64,000 bases of DNA from CAVORB01 sp964395315 (GTDB lineage: Bacteria > Pseudomonadota > Gammaproteobacteria > Chromatiales > Chromatiaceae). The stretch spans positions 21,834 through 85,833 of the forward strand of contig CAYNBI010000003.1 in NCBI GenBank assembly GCA_964395315.1, in the 5' to 3' direction. Below, in pieces: positions 1-7,857 of this stretch. The notes below the pieces were generated by a model. It saw only the letters and a program-made list of their open reading frames with translations. It had not been told where the DNA came from and did not search any database. The stretch's first letter is position 1. Each line of letters opens with the position of its first letter. Position numbers and translations under genes: made by a program.

Positions 1-1
1 A

Positions 2-2212
2 GCGGCGACCCGCATCGTCTTCGACCTCGAGGACCCCCTTGGCGAATCCAGCTGCGTTGGCTGCGGCGAATGCGTTCAGGCCTGCCCGACCGGGGCACTG
101 GCGCCCGCCGTCCCGGCAGGGCGTGCGGAGCCCGAACGCATGGTCGACTCCGTCTGCCCATACTGTGGTGTGGGTTGCCAGATCCGATTCCAGATCCGCG
201 ACGATCGAATCGTCGCCGTGGAGGGTCGCGACGGGCCGAGCAACGAGGGGCGCCTGTGCATCAAGGGCCGCTTCGGCTTCGACTACGCGCACCATCCGCA
301 ACGACTCACCCGCCCTCTGATCCGACGCCGGGACGCGCCCAAGAGGTCCGATCCCGACTTTGAGGCGGATCCCGGCGCGGTCTTCCGCGAGGCAACCTGG
401 GACGAGGCCCTGGACCTGGCCGCAGGCGGTCTCGCTCGCGTCAAGCGCGCGCACGGACCAAGGGCGCTCGCGGGCTTCGGCTCGGCGAAAGGCAGCAACG
501 AGGAGGCCTACCTGTTCCAGAAGCTGGTGCGCACCGGTTTCGGCAGCAACAACGTGGACCACTGCACCCGCCTGTGCCATGCCTCGTCCGTGGCCGCCTT
601 GCTGCAGATGATCGGCTCGGCCGCGGTCTCCAACCCGGTGGCGGACGTGAGCGAGGCCGAGGTCATCGTCGTCATCGGCTCCAACACCACCGAGAATCAC
701 CCGGTTGCGGCCACCTTCATGAAGAACGCCGCCCGCGCCGGAAAGACCCTGATCCTGATGGACCCGCGCCGCACCGCGCTCGCCCGCCACGCGCATTTCT
801 TCCTGCCGTTCCGTCCCGACACCGACGTGGCCATGCTCAACGCCATCATGCAGTCGGTGATCGAGCAGGACCTGGTGGACGCGGCCTTCATTGCCCACCG
901 CACCGAGGGCTACGAGGCGCTCAAGGACCATCTGCGGGACTTCACGCCCGAACGCATGGCCCCCATCTGCGGCATTGACGCCGAGACCTTGCGGGAGGTG
1001 GCGCGGGTCTACGCGAGCGCGCCTGGCTCCATGATCTTCTGGGGCATGGGCATCTCCCAGCACGTGCACGGGACCGACAATGCGCGTTGCCTGATCGACC
1101 TCGCCCTGATGACCGGCCAGATCGGCCGCCCCGGCACGGGACTCCACCCCTTGCGCGGGCAGAACAACGTCCAGGGGGCGTCGGACGCCGGCCTCATTCC
1201 CATGGTGTTCCCGGACTATCAACCGGTGAACGACCCGGCGGCCAGGGAGTGTTTCGAGGACCTGTGGAACGCGCCCCTCGATGACCGCCCCGGACTCACG
1301 GTGGTGGAGGTGATGCACGCCGCGGTCCGCGGCGAGGTGCGGGGAATGTACGTCATGGGCGAGAACCCGGCCATGTCCGACCCCAACCTGAACCAGGCCC
1401 GCTCGGCCCTGGCCGCGCTCGAGCACCTGGTGGTGCAGGACATCTTCCTCACCGAGACCGCGTGGTACGCGGATGTGGTGTTGCCCGCCTCCGCGCTCCC
1501 GGAGAAGACGGGCACCTACACCAACACGGACCGCAGGGTACAGCTCGGCAGGCAGGCGCTCGATCCGCCCGGCGAGGCACGCCACGACCTGACGATCATC
1601 ATCGACATGGCCCGGCGCCTGGGACTCGGCTGGGACTACGCCGGACCCAGGGCCGTATTCGAGGAGATGCGCCGAGCCATGCCGAGCATCGCGGGCATTT
1701 CCTGGGAGAGGCTGGAGCGCGAAGGTGCCGTCACCTACCCATGCCGGAACGAGGGCGATCCTGGGGAGTCCGTCATCTTCACCGAAGCCTTCCCGCGCCC
1801 CGGCGGCAGAGGATTGCTGGTCCCGGTGGCCTTCACGAACGCCGACGAGCTGCCCGACGACGCCTATCCCTGGATCCTGGTCACGGGCCGACAGCTCGAG
1901 CACTGGCACACAGGTGCCATGACCCGGCGATCCGCCGTGTTGCACGCCATCGAGCCCTGGCCCGTTGTCTGCCTGCATCCGCTGGAGCTCGAGCGTACCG
2001 GGACGATGCCCGGTCAACTGCTGCGCGTCCGCTCCCGCCGCGGCGAGGTGATCGCCTACGCTCGTGCGGATGACGGGCTGGCGCCCGGCCAGGTCTTTCT
2101 CCCCTTCTGTTATCGGGAGGCCGCAGCCAACCTGCTCACCAACGACGCCCTCGACCCCGACGGCAAGATCCCCGAGTTCAAGTTCTGCGCCGTCGCCCTC
2201 GCACCAGCCTGA
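2..2212 (+). CDS. fdhF: Formate dehydrogenase alpha subunit, Cys type (5' end outside window)
   Basis: The reading frame is open to the left edge, so the N-terminus is missing. The visible part starts inside a ferredoxin-like domain with the cluster ligands CVGCGECVQACP. The molybdopterin oxidoreductase core follows, with its own 4Fe-4S motif CPYCGVGC and GRLCIKG. The active-site segment reads DHCTRLCHASSV; the Cys (TGC at 575-577) before the invariant His occupies the position that is selenocysteine in E. coli FdhF, so this is a Cys enzyme. The C-terminal molybdopterin dinucleotide-binding domain includes TGRQLEHWHTGAMT. The family oxidises formate to CO2 at a Mo- or W-bis-MGD centre, and an N-terminal ferredoxin extension is typical of cytoplasmic NAD-linked or electron-bifurcating forms. 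No beta or gamma subunit or chaperone gene follows on this side; partners may lie upstream. Confidence 0.9.
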   Translation, partial: AATRIVFDLEDPLGESSCVGCGECVQACPTGALAPAVPAGRAEPERMVDSVCPYCGVGCQIRFQIRDDRIVAVEGRDGPSNEGRLCIKGRFGFDYAHHPQRLTRPLIRRRDAPKRSDPDFEADPGAVFREATWDEALDLAAGGLARVKRAHGPRALAGFGSAKGSNEEAYLFQKLVRTGFGSNNVDHCTRLCHASSVAALLQMIGSAAVSNPVADVSEAEVIVVIGSNTTENHPVAATFMKNAARAGKTLILMDPRRTALARHAHFFLPFRPDTDVAMLNAIMQSVIEQDLVDAAFIAHRTEGYEALKDHLRDFTPERMAPICGIDAETLREVARVYASAPGSMIFWGMGISQHVHGTDNARCLIDLALMTGQIGRPGTGLHPLRGQNNVQGASDAGLIPMVFPDYQPVNDPAARECFEDLWNAPLDDRPGLTVVEVMHAAVRGEVRGMYVMGENPAMSDPNLNQARSALAALEHLVVQDIFLTETAWYADVVLPASALPEKTGTYTNTDRRVQLGRQALDPPGEARHDLTIIIDMARRLGLGWDYAGPRAVFEEMRRAMPSIAGISWERLEREGAVTYPCRNEGDPGESVIFTEAFPRPGGRGLLVPVAFTNADELPDDAYPWILVTGRQLEHWHTGAMTRRSAVLHAIEPWPVVCLHPLELERTGTMPGQLLRVRSRRGEVIAYARADDGLAPGQVFLPFCYREAAANLLTNDALDPDGKIPEFKFCAVALAPA

Positions 2213-2356
2213 CGCTGGCGTGACGGGCGCCACAAAACAGCGGCGCAGGTTGCGCTGAAATTGGCCCATCAGTGGCAGTTTGCGCTAATCTTACGTCCCA
2301 TCAAGCGGATACGGGTCCGCGCGCTTCGCCCTCCCGGCGAACCACGAAGCATACAG

Positions 2357-3577
2357 ATGCCCATGACCACCTCCTCCTGCAGGCCATCCCTATCCACGTC
2401 AGCGGCGGCCCTCATCGCCCTCTCCGCTGTCTTTTTGCTTTCTGCTTGCGCCCAGCTTCAGCCGCCCAAACCCCCGGCGGAGGCGCCCAAGGTGGCCCAG
2501 AAGCCACCGCCAGTCCCGCCCCCTCCCGAATCGGCGGCGCTCTACCAGTGGTACGGCGATGGCCGCACCGTGTCCCACATCGAGATCGACGTCGACAAGC
2601 AAAAGGCGGTTTTCTACGACGGCCCGCATCAGATCGGCTGGGCCATGGTCGCCTCGGGGATACGCTCCTACCCTACGCCCACCGGCCGGTTCGCGGTGAC
2701 CGAGAAGATCGTCGAGAAGCGCTCCAACCTCTACGGCAAGATCTACAACAGCAAGGGGAAGCTGGTCCGGCGCAACGCGGAAATGGGCGTGCACCCGATT
2801 CCGGCAGGCGGTCGGTTCGAGGGGGCGAAGATGCCCTATTTCATGCGCCTGACCAACGACGGCATCGGCCTGCATGCCGGCCCGATTCCAAAGCCCGGCC
2901 GGCCCGCGTCCCACGGCTGCATACGCATGCCATACGAGATGGCGCCTGTCCTGTACCAGCACGTGAGCATCGGCACACCGGTCAGCATCGTCGGCAGCGG
3001 ACCGAGCTACGAGCGCTACCTGGCGGCTCAGCGCGCAAAGGCTAAGAAACGGGCGCCCGCAGCCGCTGCGGAGACGACCGTCGCCGCAACGGCACGGCCA
3101 GAGGGCGCGCCCGCGACCGCGGAGTCGGAAACTCCGACCACTGCAACACCGGTCACCGCCCAAAGCGAGACAGGTCCGAGCACCGCGCCGACGGTGAACG
3201 ACGGCCCGCCGGAGCCCGCGACGGAACAGGCGTCCAGCACCTCGTCGGATGCCGACTCAGGCGCGATACCCGCGCCGCCCGCCGCCACCGACACGACAGT
3301 CGAACCCGCGCCAGCGCCCCGCATCAGCGAGTCTCCCGACAACGCGCCGGCACCAGGCAACACCCCTACGCCGGCGGATACGGTCACGAGCCAGTCCGAA
3401 CCCATCGGGCAAGAGTCCACCGTGCCGGCGGCTCGCACTCCCCCGGATACTCTCGGCGCACCAAGCACGCAGCCGACCTCCGAAGCGGGAATGGCTGGCG
3501 CGACCAGCGTCGGGACTGGGGCTGCGGCATCTCCGCCTGCGGCCCCGCACGGGACCAGTACTCGGGACGAAGGCTAG
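2357..3577 (+). CDS. L,D-transpeptidase (YkuD) lipoprotein
   Basis: I chose the ATG at 2357 over an upstream in-frame start at 2261 because a lipoprotein signal follows directly: a hydrophobic stretch ending LLSAC, with lipobox Cys at about residue 31. A short proline-rich linker leads into a YkuD catalytic domain at about residues 70-235. It contains the conserved His in GIGLHAGP and the nucleophile motif SHGCIR (Cys about 188). Such enzymes make 3-3 crosslinks in peptidoglycan or attach lipoproteins to it. The last 165 or so residues are a low-complexity Ala/Pro/Thr/Ser tail with no recognised domain, longer than usual for the family. It is probably monocistronic and convergent with the SPOR gene. 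Fold and active site are clear; the exact substrate is not. Confidence 0.88.
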   Translation: MPMTTSSCRPSLSTSAAALIALSAVFLLSACAQLQPPKPPAEAPKVAQKPPPVPPPPESAALYQWYGDGRTVSHIEIDVDKQKAVFYDGPHQIGWAMVASGIRSYPTPTGRFAVTEKIVEKRSNLYGKIYNSKGKLVRRNAEMGVHPIPAGGRFEGAKMPYFMRLTNDGIGLHAGPIPKPGRPASHGCIRMPYEMAPVLYQHVSIGTPVSIVGSGPSYERYLAAQRAKAKKRAPAAAAETTVAATARPEGAPATAESETPTTATPVTAQSETGPSTAPTVNDGPPEPATEQASSTSSDADSGAIPAPPAATDTTVEPAPAPRISESPDNAPAPGNTPTPADTVTSQSEPIGQESTVPAARTPPDTLGAPSTQPTSEAGMAGATSVGTGAAASPPAAPHGTSTRDEG

Positions 3578-3621
3578 CCTGAGCGTGGACGCCGCAAGGC
3601 GGGGGACCGCCGATAGAGGCG

Positions 3622-4935
3622 TTACGGCTGGCTCTCCCCGGATGCGCTGACGGGAAACAGGCTGGTACCGGCTGAGAGCGAACGCACCCAGGGCTTCAAC
3701 TCCACGAGTTCCGGCGCCAGGTCCTCCACAGCGCCCCGGCCTTCCTCCCTGGTCGCGAAGTTTCCGAGAAAAACGGAATACCAAGTCTGCCCCGCGCTAT
3801 CCGAGAGCATGTAGCGGGCGTCATCGACGATGCCGTATCGCTCGGCGAAGGGCCGCACGCTGGACTCGCTGCGAAAGCTGATGAGCTGGATAGCGAAGCG
3901 CTCGTTCTCCAGGACCGCGACGTCAGGCCGGGCATCGGGGGTTGACGTTTCCTCCTCTGCTGCCAGCGGGGACGCATTCGGATCCATGGCCTCGCTCTGG
4001 GAAGCGTCCTGCGGTTGCTGCTGCCTTGTCGCGCCGACCGTGGCGGCTGGTTCGTCCGCCGACAGGGTCGACTCCTGCCCGTCGCTCTCTGGCGCGGATG
4101 CCACGGCCTCTGCCTCCGAGGCCTGATCGGGCACCCCGGACGCCCCAGTTTGATCCGACGAAGCATCGGCGTCGGGTGCTTGCTCCCCCGGCGGAACCTG
4201 ATCGCCTGGCGAGTCTGGCTCAGTTTCCGGCGCCGGCGGAGTCGTGACCTCCGGCGCGGGTTGCGAGGGCGCCCCGCTTCCCGGCCGGGCACCGTCCTCC
4301 CCTTCACCACCAAGGCTCCCAGCTTCCTGGGCCGGAGACGGAAGCTGAGATGGCTCGGCGGATGCTTCTACGGCCGAGCCGCCGCCTGGAACTGGCGACA
4401 CGGGCGGGGATGCCGACCCCGGTTCGGGGACGATGCGACCGCCCTGAATCCCAGCGTCTGCGGTGGCGGCCTGCGGCGCTTCGGCGCGCGTATCGCCTCC
4501 CCAACCGAAGCGGAGGGCCAGGAACAAGGTGACGATCAGCAGGCCGAGAACGACCTGACCGATCGCGACGCTCCGCTGGATACGACCCTGCGCAACCTCG
4601 GCCTTTTCTCGCGCCACTTGCTGCAGCCGTCGCAACTCGTCCTGGAGCCCGCCGAGCTCGTCCTCCAGGATGTCCAGACGCACGTCGATGCTGCCCGTGA
4701 AGCGGCGCACCGTGTCCTCCCACACGGTCTTCACCTCCGGCGTAATTTCCTCGCCGGACGCATCCACCTGGCCCTGGCGCTCGTCCGGTGGACGAGACTC
4801 GGGCTCCCGACGCAGGGCGAGCAAGACGTCGCTGAAACGTTGTTCGAGCTCCGCCAAGCGCGCAGAAGGGTTGGTCTGATCGGCGGAAACCGCGTGGTCT
4901 CCGCCTGCCTCGGTGTTGCCGGACTCAGGGTTCAC
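3622..4935 (-). CDS. Single-pass membrane protein with C-terminal SPOR domain
   Basis: The 437-residue protein begins at GTG; no ATG lies nearby. The N-terminal 120 residues are charged and predicted cytoplasmic, with a coiled-coil-like stretch at about 82-118. One transmembrane helix spans about 121-144. A long acidic Pro/Ala/Glu/Ser linker (about 150-350) precedes a SPOR-like domain at about 355-430 (RFAIQLISFRSESS through WYSVFLGNF). SPOR domains bind denuded glycan strands and often sit at the division septum, so a role in envelope or septum function is inferred. The layout (short cytoplasmic part, one helix, disordered periplasmic spacer, terminal SPOR) resembles FtsN or DamX, but sequence similarity to either is not evident. 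It is divergent from queD. Confidence 0.7.
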   Translation of the reverse strand: MNPESGNTEAGGDHAVSADQTNPSARLAELEQRFSDVLLALRREPESRPPDERQGQVDASGEEITPEVKTVWEDTVRRFTGSIDVRLDILEDELGGLQDELRRLQQVAREKAEVAQGRIQRSVAIGQVVLGLLIVTLFLALRFGWGGDTRAEAPQAATADAGIQGGRIVPEPGSASPPVSPVPGGGSAVEASAEPSQLPSPAQEAGSLGGEGEDGARPGSGAPSQPAPEVTTPPAPETEPDSPGDQVPPGEQAPDADASSDQTGASGVPDQASEAEAVASAPESDGQESTLSADEPAATVGATRQQQPQDASQSEAMDPNASPLAAEEETSTPDARPDVAVLENERFAIQLISFRSESSVRPFAERYGIVDDARYMLSDSAGQTWYSVFLGNFATREEGRGAVEDLAPELVELKPWVRSLSAGTSLFPVSASGESQP

Positions 4936-5085
4936 TTCACAGGTCCATCGCGTTGCAGTTGGCCGATCATAGTAGCGCCGCTCGGGGGTGTGAGAAAGGC
5001 CACGCCTGAACCGCGCGGAGCGGCGCTAGACCGCGAGACCGCCGCAATCGATCCCGAGCGACGCCGCTGTGAGCCCGATGGTTGC

Positions 5086-5113
5086 TATACTGCGAACGCC
5101 GATCGGCGTTCGC
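5086..5113 (+). promoter_or_regulatory. Candidate queD promoter -10 with adjoining perfect 22-bp palindrome
   Basis: TATACT at 5086-5091 matches a sigma-70 -10 box in five of six positions. A perfect palindrome at 5092-5113 abuts it: half-site GCGAACGCCGA followed by its exact reverse complement. The palindrome would cover the transcription start and lies 13 bp before the queD ATG, a position suited to a repressor operator or a 5' hairpin. I saw no convincing -35 box. Confidence 0.5.
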
Positions 5114-5126
5114 GCTTGAACCTGCC

Positions 5127-5552
5127 ATGACCGCGGAAGGCACCGATTTGTACAGCGTCACCAAAGAGATCCATTTCTGCTACGGCCACCGATTGCTGAA
5201 CCACCGGGGTAAGTGCCGGCACCTGCACGGCCACAACGCGCGCGCGGTGATCCGGTTGGAGAGCGAGTCTCTCGACCCTTTGGGCATGGTGGTCGACTTC
5301 AGCGACATCGGCGACTACGTCAAGGCTTGGCTCGACGCGGAGATCGACCACAACATGCTTCTGAGCCGCGAAGACCCGGCCCTGCCTCTGCTAGAAAGGG
5401 CGGGCGAGCGCGTATACGTCACGGAGGAAAACCCCACCGCCGAGCACATCGCCCGCCTCATCTACGAATACGTGGAGAAGGGCGGCTATCCCGTGGTGGA
5501 AGTCGCCATCTACGAGACCGAATCCGCCTTCGCGAGCTACCGACGACCCTGA
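5127..5552 (+). CDS. queD: 6-carboxy-5,6,7,8-tetrahydropterin synthase (QueD/PTPS family)
   Basis: The 141-residue protein matches the usual length of the PTPS/QueD family. QueD converts 7,8-dihydroneopterin triphosphate to 6-carboxytetrahydropterin, the second step of queuosine and 7-deazaguanine synthesis. Zinc ligands are visible as His21 and the pair in CRHLHGH (His34, His36); Cys30 is the catalytic Cys, at the same spacing to the HxH pair as in E. coli QueD. DFSDIGDYV and the Glu in ETESAF match the conserved C-terminal half. The ATG at 5127 is chosen because a start at 5082 would place the -10 box and palindrome inside the gene. No other queuosine genes are nearby. Confidence 0.9.
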   Translation: MTAEGTDLYSVTKEIHFCYGHRLLNHRGKCRHLHGHNARAVIRLESESLDPLGMVVDFSDIGDYVKAWLDAEIDHNMLLSREDPALPLLERAGERVYVTEENPTAEHIARLIYEYVEKGGYPVVEVAIYETESAFASYRRP

Positions 5553-5642
5553 ACATGCGGTCTCGGCTCCGTCCCACGGGCGACGTCTCCGCGCCGGGGA
5601 CCTGAAGGACCGGAGATTCCAGCGATACCGAAGGAGAAATCC

Positions 5643-5750
5643 ATGCCACTGAACCTACCCGTCGACGTCTGGATCATGCTCGCCGGAGCGGGCGTGCTCT
5701 TCGCCCTCGCGCTGCTCGTCATCTTCGTCGCGTATCGCCTCCTGCGCTGA
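5643..5750 (+). CDS. 35-residue single-helix membrane microprotein
   Basis: This short ORF starts at ATG with a strong ribosome binding site (AAGGAGAAA, about 5 bp spacing), one of the best in the window. It encodes a short polar N-terminus (MPLNLPVDVW), one hydrophobic helix of about 20 residues rich in Leu, Val and Ala, and a short basic end (YRLLR). It lies 90 bp downstream of queD on the same strand and converges on the ammonium transporter gene. I do not recognise the family. The helix with positive residues at its C-terminal end suggests an inner-membrane microprotein with its C-terminus in the cytoplasm; this is inference from the sequence. Confidence 0.6.
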   Translation: MPLNLPVDVWIMLAGAGVLFALALLVIFVAYRLLR

Positions 5751-5820
5751 CCTCCGGCGCTTCGGAACGAACCGAATCGAAGAATCGCCGCGTCCCCCGC
5801 CCCGGCGGATTCGTGGGCCG

Positions 5821-7026
5821 CTACACCTCACCCCGATTGTAGTCGGGTTGTGCCGTGATCTTGTGAACCGCGAGATCGGCGCCCAAATACTCGTCTTCCT
5901 CGGAAAGGCGGAGACCCATCGTGACCTTGACCGCGCCGTACACGACCCCGCCCCCGACCAGGGCGACGGCCACCCCAGCAAGCGTTCCGGCCACTTGCCC
6001 CACAAAGGTCACGCCGCCGAGACCGCCCAGGGCCTCGAGTCCGAAGATGCCTGCGGCGATTCCGCCCCAGACCCCGCACAGGCCGTGCAGGGGCCAGACA
6101 CCGAGTACGTCGTCGATCTTCCACTTGTTCTGGGTTAGCGTGAAGGTAAACACGAACAGCGCCCCTGCAACGCCGCCGACGGCCAGAGAGCCGAGCGGAT
6201 GCATGATGTCGGAACCGGCGCACACCGCAACCAGCCCCGCGAGTGGCCCGTTGTGCAGGAAGCCCGGGTCGTTCCTGCCGGCGACGAGCGCGGCGAGGAT
6301 GCCGCCTACCATGGCCATGAGCGAGTTCACGGCCACCAGGCCGCTCACCGCTTCGACCGTCTGGGCGGACATGACGTTGAAACCAAACCAGCCGACGGTC
6401 AGCGTCCAGGCCCCCAGGGACAGGAAGGGGATGGACGACGGCGGGTGCGAGGTCATGGCACCGTCCTTGCGGTAGCGTCCCTGCCGGGGTCCCAGCAGCA
6501 GGACGGCCGCCAAGGCAATCCAGCCTCCCACCGCATGGACTACCACCGAACCGGCGAAGTCATGGAACGGGGCGCCAAAGCTTGACTCGATCCAGGACTG
6601 GAAGCCGAGGTTTCCGTTCCAGATCATGCCCTCGAAGAAGGGATACACCAGACTAACCAGCAGCAGCGACGCCAGCAGTTGGGGATAGAAGGCCGCCCGC
6701 TCCGCGATACCACCGGAAATGATGGCGGGAATGGCGGCGGCGAAGGTGAGAAGGAAGAAAAACTTGACCAGCTCATAGCCGTTCCGGTCGGTGAGCGTGT
6801 CAGCGGCGGAAAAGAAATCGATGCCGTAAGCGATGCTGTATCCGACAAAGAAATAGGCGATCGTGGACACCGCGAAGTCGCTCATGATCTTGACCAGGGC
6901 GTTGACCTGGTTCTTGGCCCGCACGGTGCCGACCTCGAGAAAGGCGAAGCCGGCATGCATGGCGAGCACCATGACGGCACCAATGAGAATGAAAAGGACG
7001 TCTGTGCCTGCCTGCAGGGTTTCCAT
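5821..7026 (-). CDS. amt: Ammonium transporter (Amt family)
   Basis: The 401-residue protein has about eleven hydrophobic segments, as expected for Amt/MEP channels that take up ammonium across the inner membrane. Family landmarks are AGFAFLEVGTVRAKN near the N-terminus, DFAGSVVVHAVGG and GVWPLHGLCGVWGG (the twin pore histidines), and HNGPLAGLVAVCAGSD. The ATG at 7026 is preceded by AAGAGGAAAAC as ribosome binding site; an in-frame extension to 7182 has no family-like sequence and is rejected. No glnK-type PII gene adjoins, unlike the common glnK-amtB pair. The C-terminal tail (RLSEEDEYLGADLAVH) is the cytoplasmic region that PII proteins contact in relatives. Confidence 0.93.
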   Translation of the reverse strand: METLQAGTDVLFILIGAVMVLAMHAGFAFLEVGTVRAKNQVNALVKIMSDFAVSTIAYFFVGYSIAYGIDFFSAADTLTDRNGYELVKFFFLLTFAAAIPAIISGGIAERAAFYPQLLASLLLVSLVYPFFEGMIWNGNLGFQSWIESSFGAPFHDFAGSVVVHAVGGWIALAAVLLLGPRQGRYRKDGAMTSHPPSSIPFLSLGAWTLTVGWFGFNVMSAQTVEAVSGLVAVNSLMAMVGGILAALVAGRNDPGFLHNGPLAGLVAVCAGSDIMHPLGSLAVGGVAGALFVFTFTLTQNKWKIDDVLGVWPLHGLCGVWGGIAAGIFGLEALGGLGGVTFVGQVAGTLAGVAVALVGGGVVYGAVKVTMGLRLSEEDEYLGADLAVHKITAQPDYNRGEV

Positions 7027-7195
7027 CTTGTTTTCCTCTTGACCAAGAACGGGCCAAGTGCAGGCAGAAATCGTGCCGTCCTGTAACACATGCGCGGGAT
7101 GCCCGCCGACACGCACTGAAATGGGGAATCGGGCGGGAAACCGACTACATGCAGGGCATGGGCGTGCCCCCCAGCGGTGCATCCCACCGCGGACC

Positions 7196-7210
7196 GCACC
7201 GAACCGGTGC
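7196..7210 (-). terminator. Weak hairpin downstream of pqiC
   Basis: GCACCG and CGGTGC form a 6-bp stem with a 3-nt loop 18 nt past the pqiC stop. No T-tract follows on the minus strand, so intrinsic termination is doubtful. The rest of the gap (7027-7227) holds no gene that I can see. Confidence 0.22.
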
Positions 7211-7227
7211 AGGCCTTCGCGGGGAGA

Positions 7228-7857
7228 TCAGATATCCGCCGGGAGCGGTTGGGTCTTCGGCAGTCGCCGTAACTCATCGGCGAGGTCGCGGCTGAAGGCG
7301 CCGACGGTCTCGCTCAACGCGGCGATCATGGCCTCACGCTCCGCTCCGGTCGCTTGTCGACGATAGGCGGTCTTCCGCACCACGAGTGCCTGCTCCGTGT
7401 AGGGATCCAGCACCGACCAGCGCACCCGCAGTACCGCCTCTCCCGTCGCCGTGCCCTCGAAGCTCAACACGTCCGCGATAACCCGGAAGTCCAGGGGGAA
7501 GCGCACATCCGCTGGATATACCTGGATCCGGCTCGTCCCCAAGAGGCGCGAAAGATTCTCACCCAGTACCCGCAGGAAATCGTCCTCCAAGGATCCTCCC
7601 CATCGATGCAGCTCGTCCACCTCGAGACGATTGGAGCCGGCGCGCGAAACGATCTGCGGCCGTTCCAGGAACTCAGGGAATTCCACCGGTCCGAGACCGA
7701 CCGCGAGACCACGGTCGCTCAGGGTCGACTGCCCCCCCGCCGCCGCATCGAGGATGGGAGTAAGGGTGTAGAAGGTCGAGGGCGGTGTCGTCGCACACCC
7801 CGCGGCCAACAAGGCGACCGACAGAATGCTCGCGGCAAAAAGGATACGGTGATTCAT
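7228..7857 (-). CDS. pqiC: PqiC outer-membrane lipoprotein of the Pqi transport system
   Basis: The 209-residue protein starts with a lipoprotein signal (hydrophobic run ending LLAAGC, lipobox Cys about 21). The ABC-transport auxiliary domain formerly called DUF330 follows, with STFYTLTP, GPVEFPEFLERPQIV and ELHRWGGSLEDDF as landmarks. In E. coli PqiC is the outer-membrane component that meets the periplasmic PqiB tube. It overlaps the pqiB stop by 4 nt (ATGA), indicating translational coupling. It is the last gene of a pqiA-pqiB-pqiC operon. The system moves lipids between the two membranes and is stress-linked in enterics; regulation here is not visible. Confidence 0.9.
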   Translation of the reverse strand: MNHRILFAASILSVALLAAGCATTPPSTFYTLTPILDAAAGGQSTLSDRGLAVGLGPVEFPEFLERPQIVSRAGSNRLEVDELHRWGGSLEDDFLRVLGENLSRLLGTSRIQVYPADVRFPLDFRVIADVLSFEGTATGEAVLRVRWSVLDPYTEQALVVRKTAYRRQATGAEREAMIAALSETVGAFSRDLADELRRLPKTQPLPADI

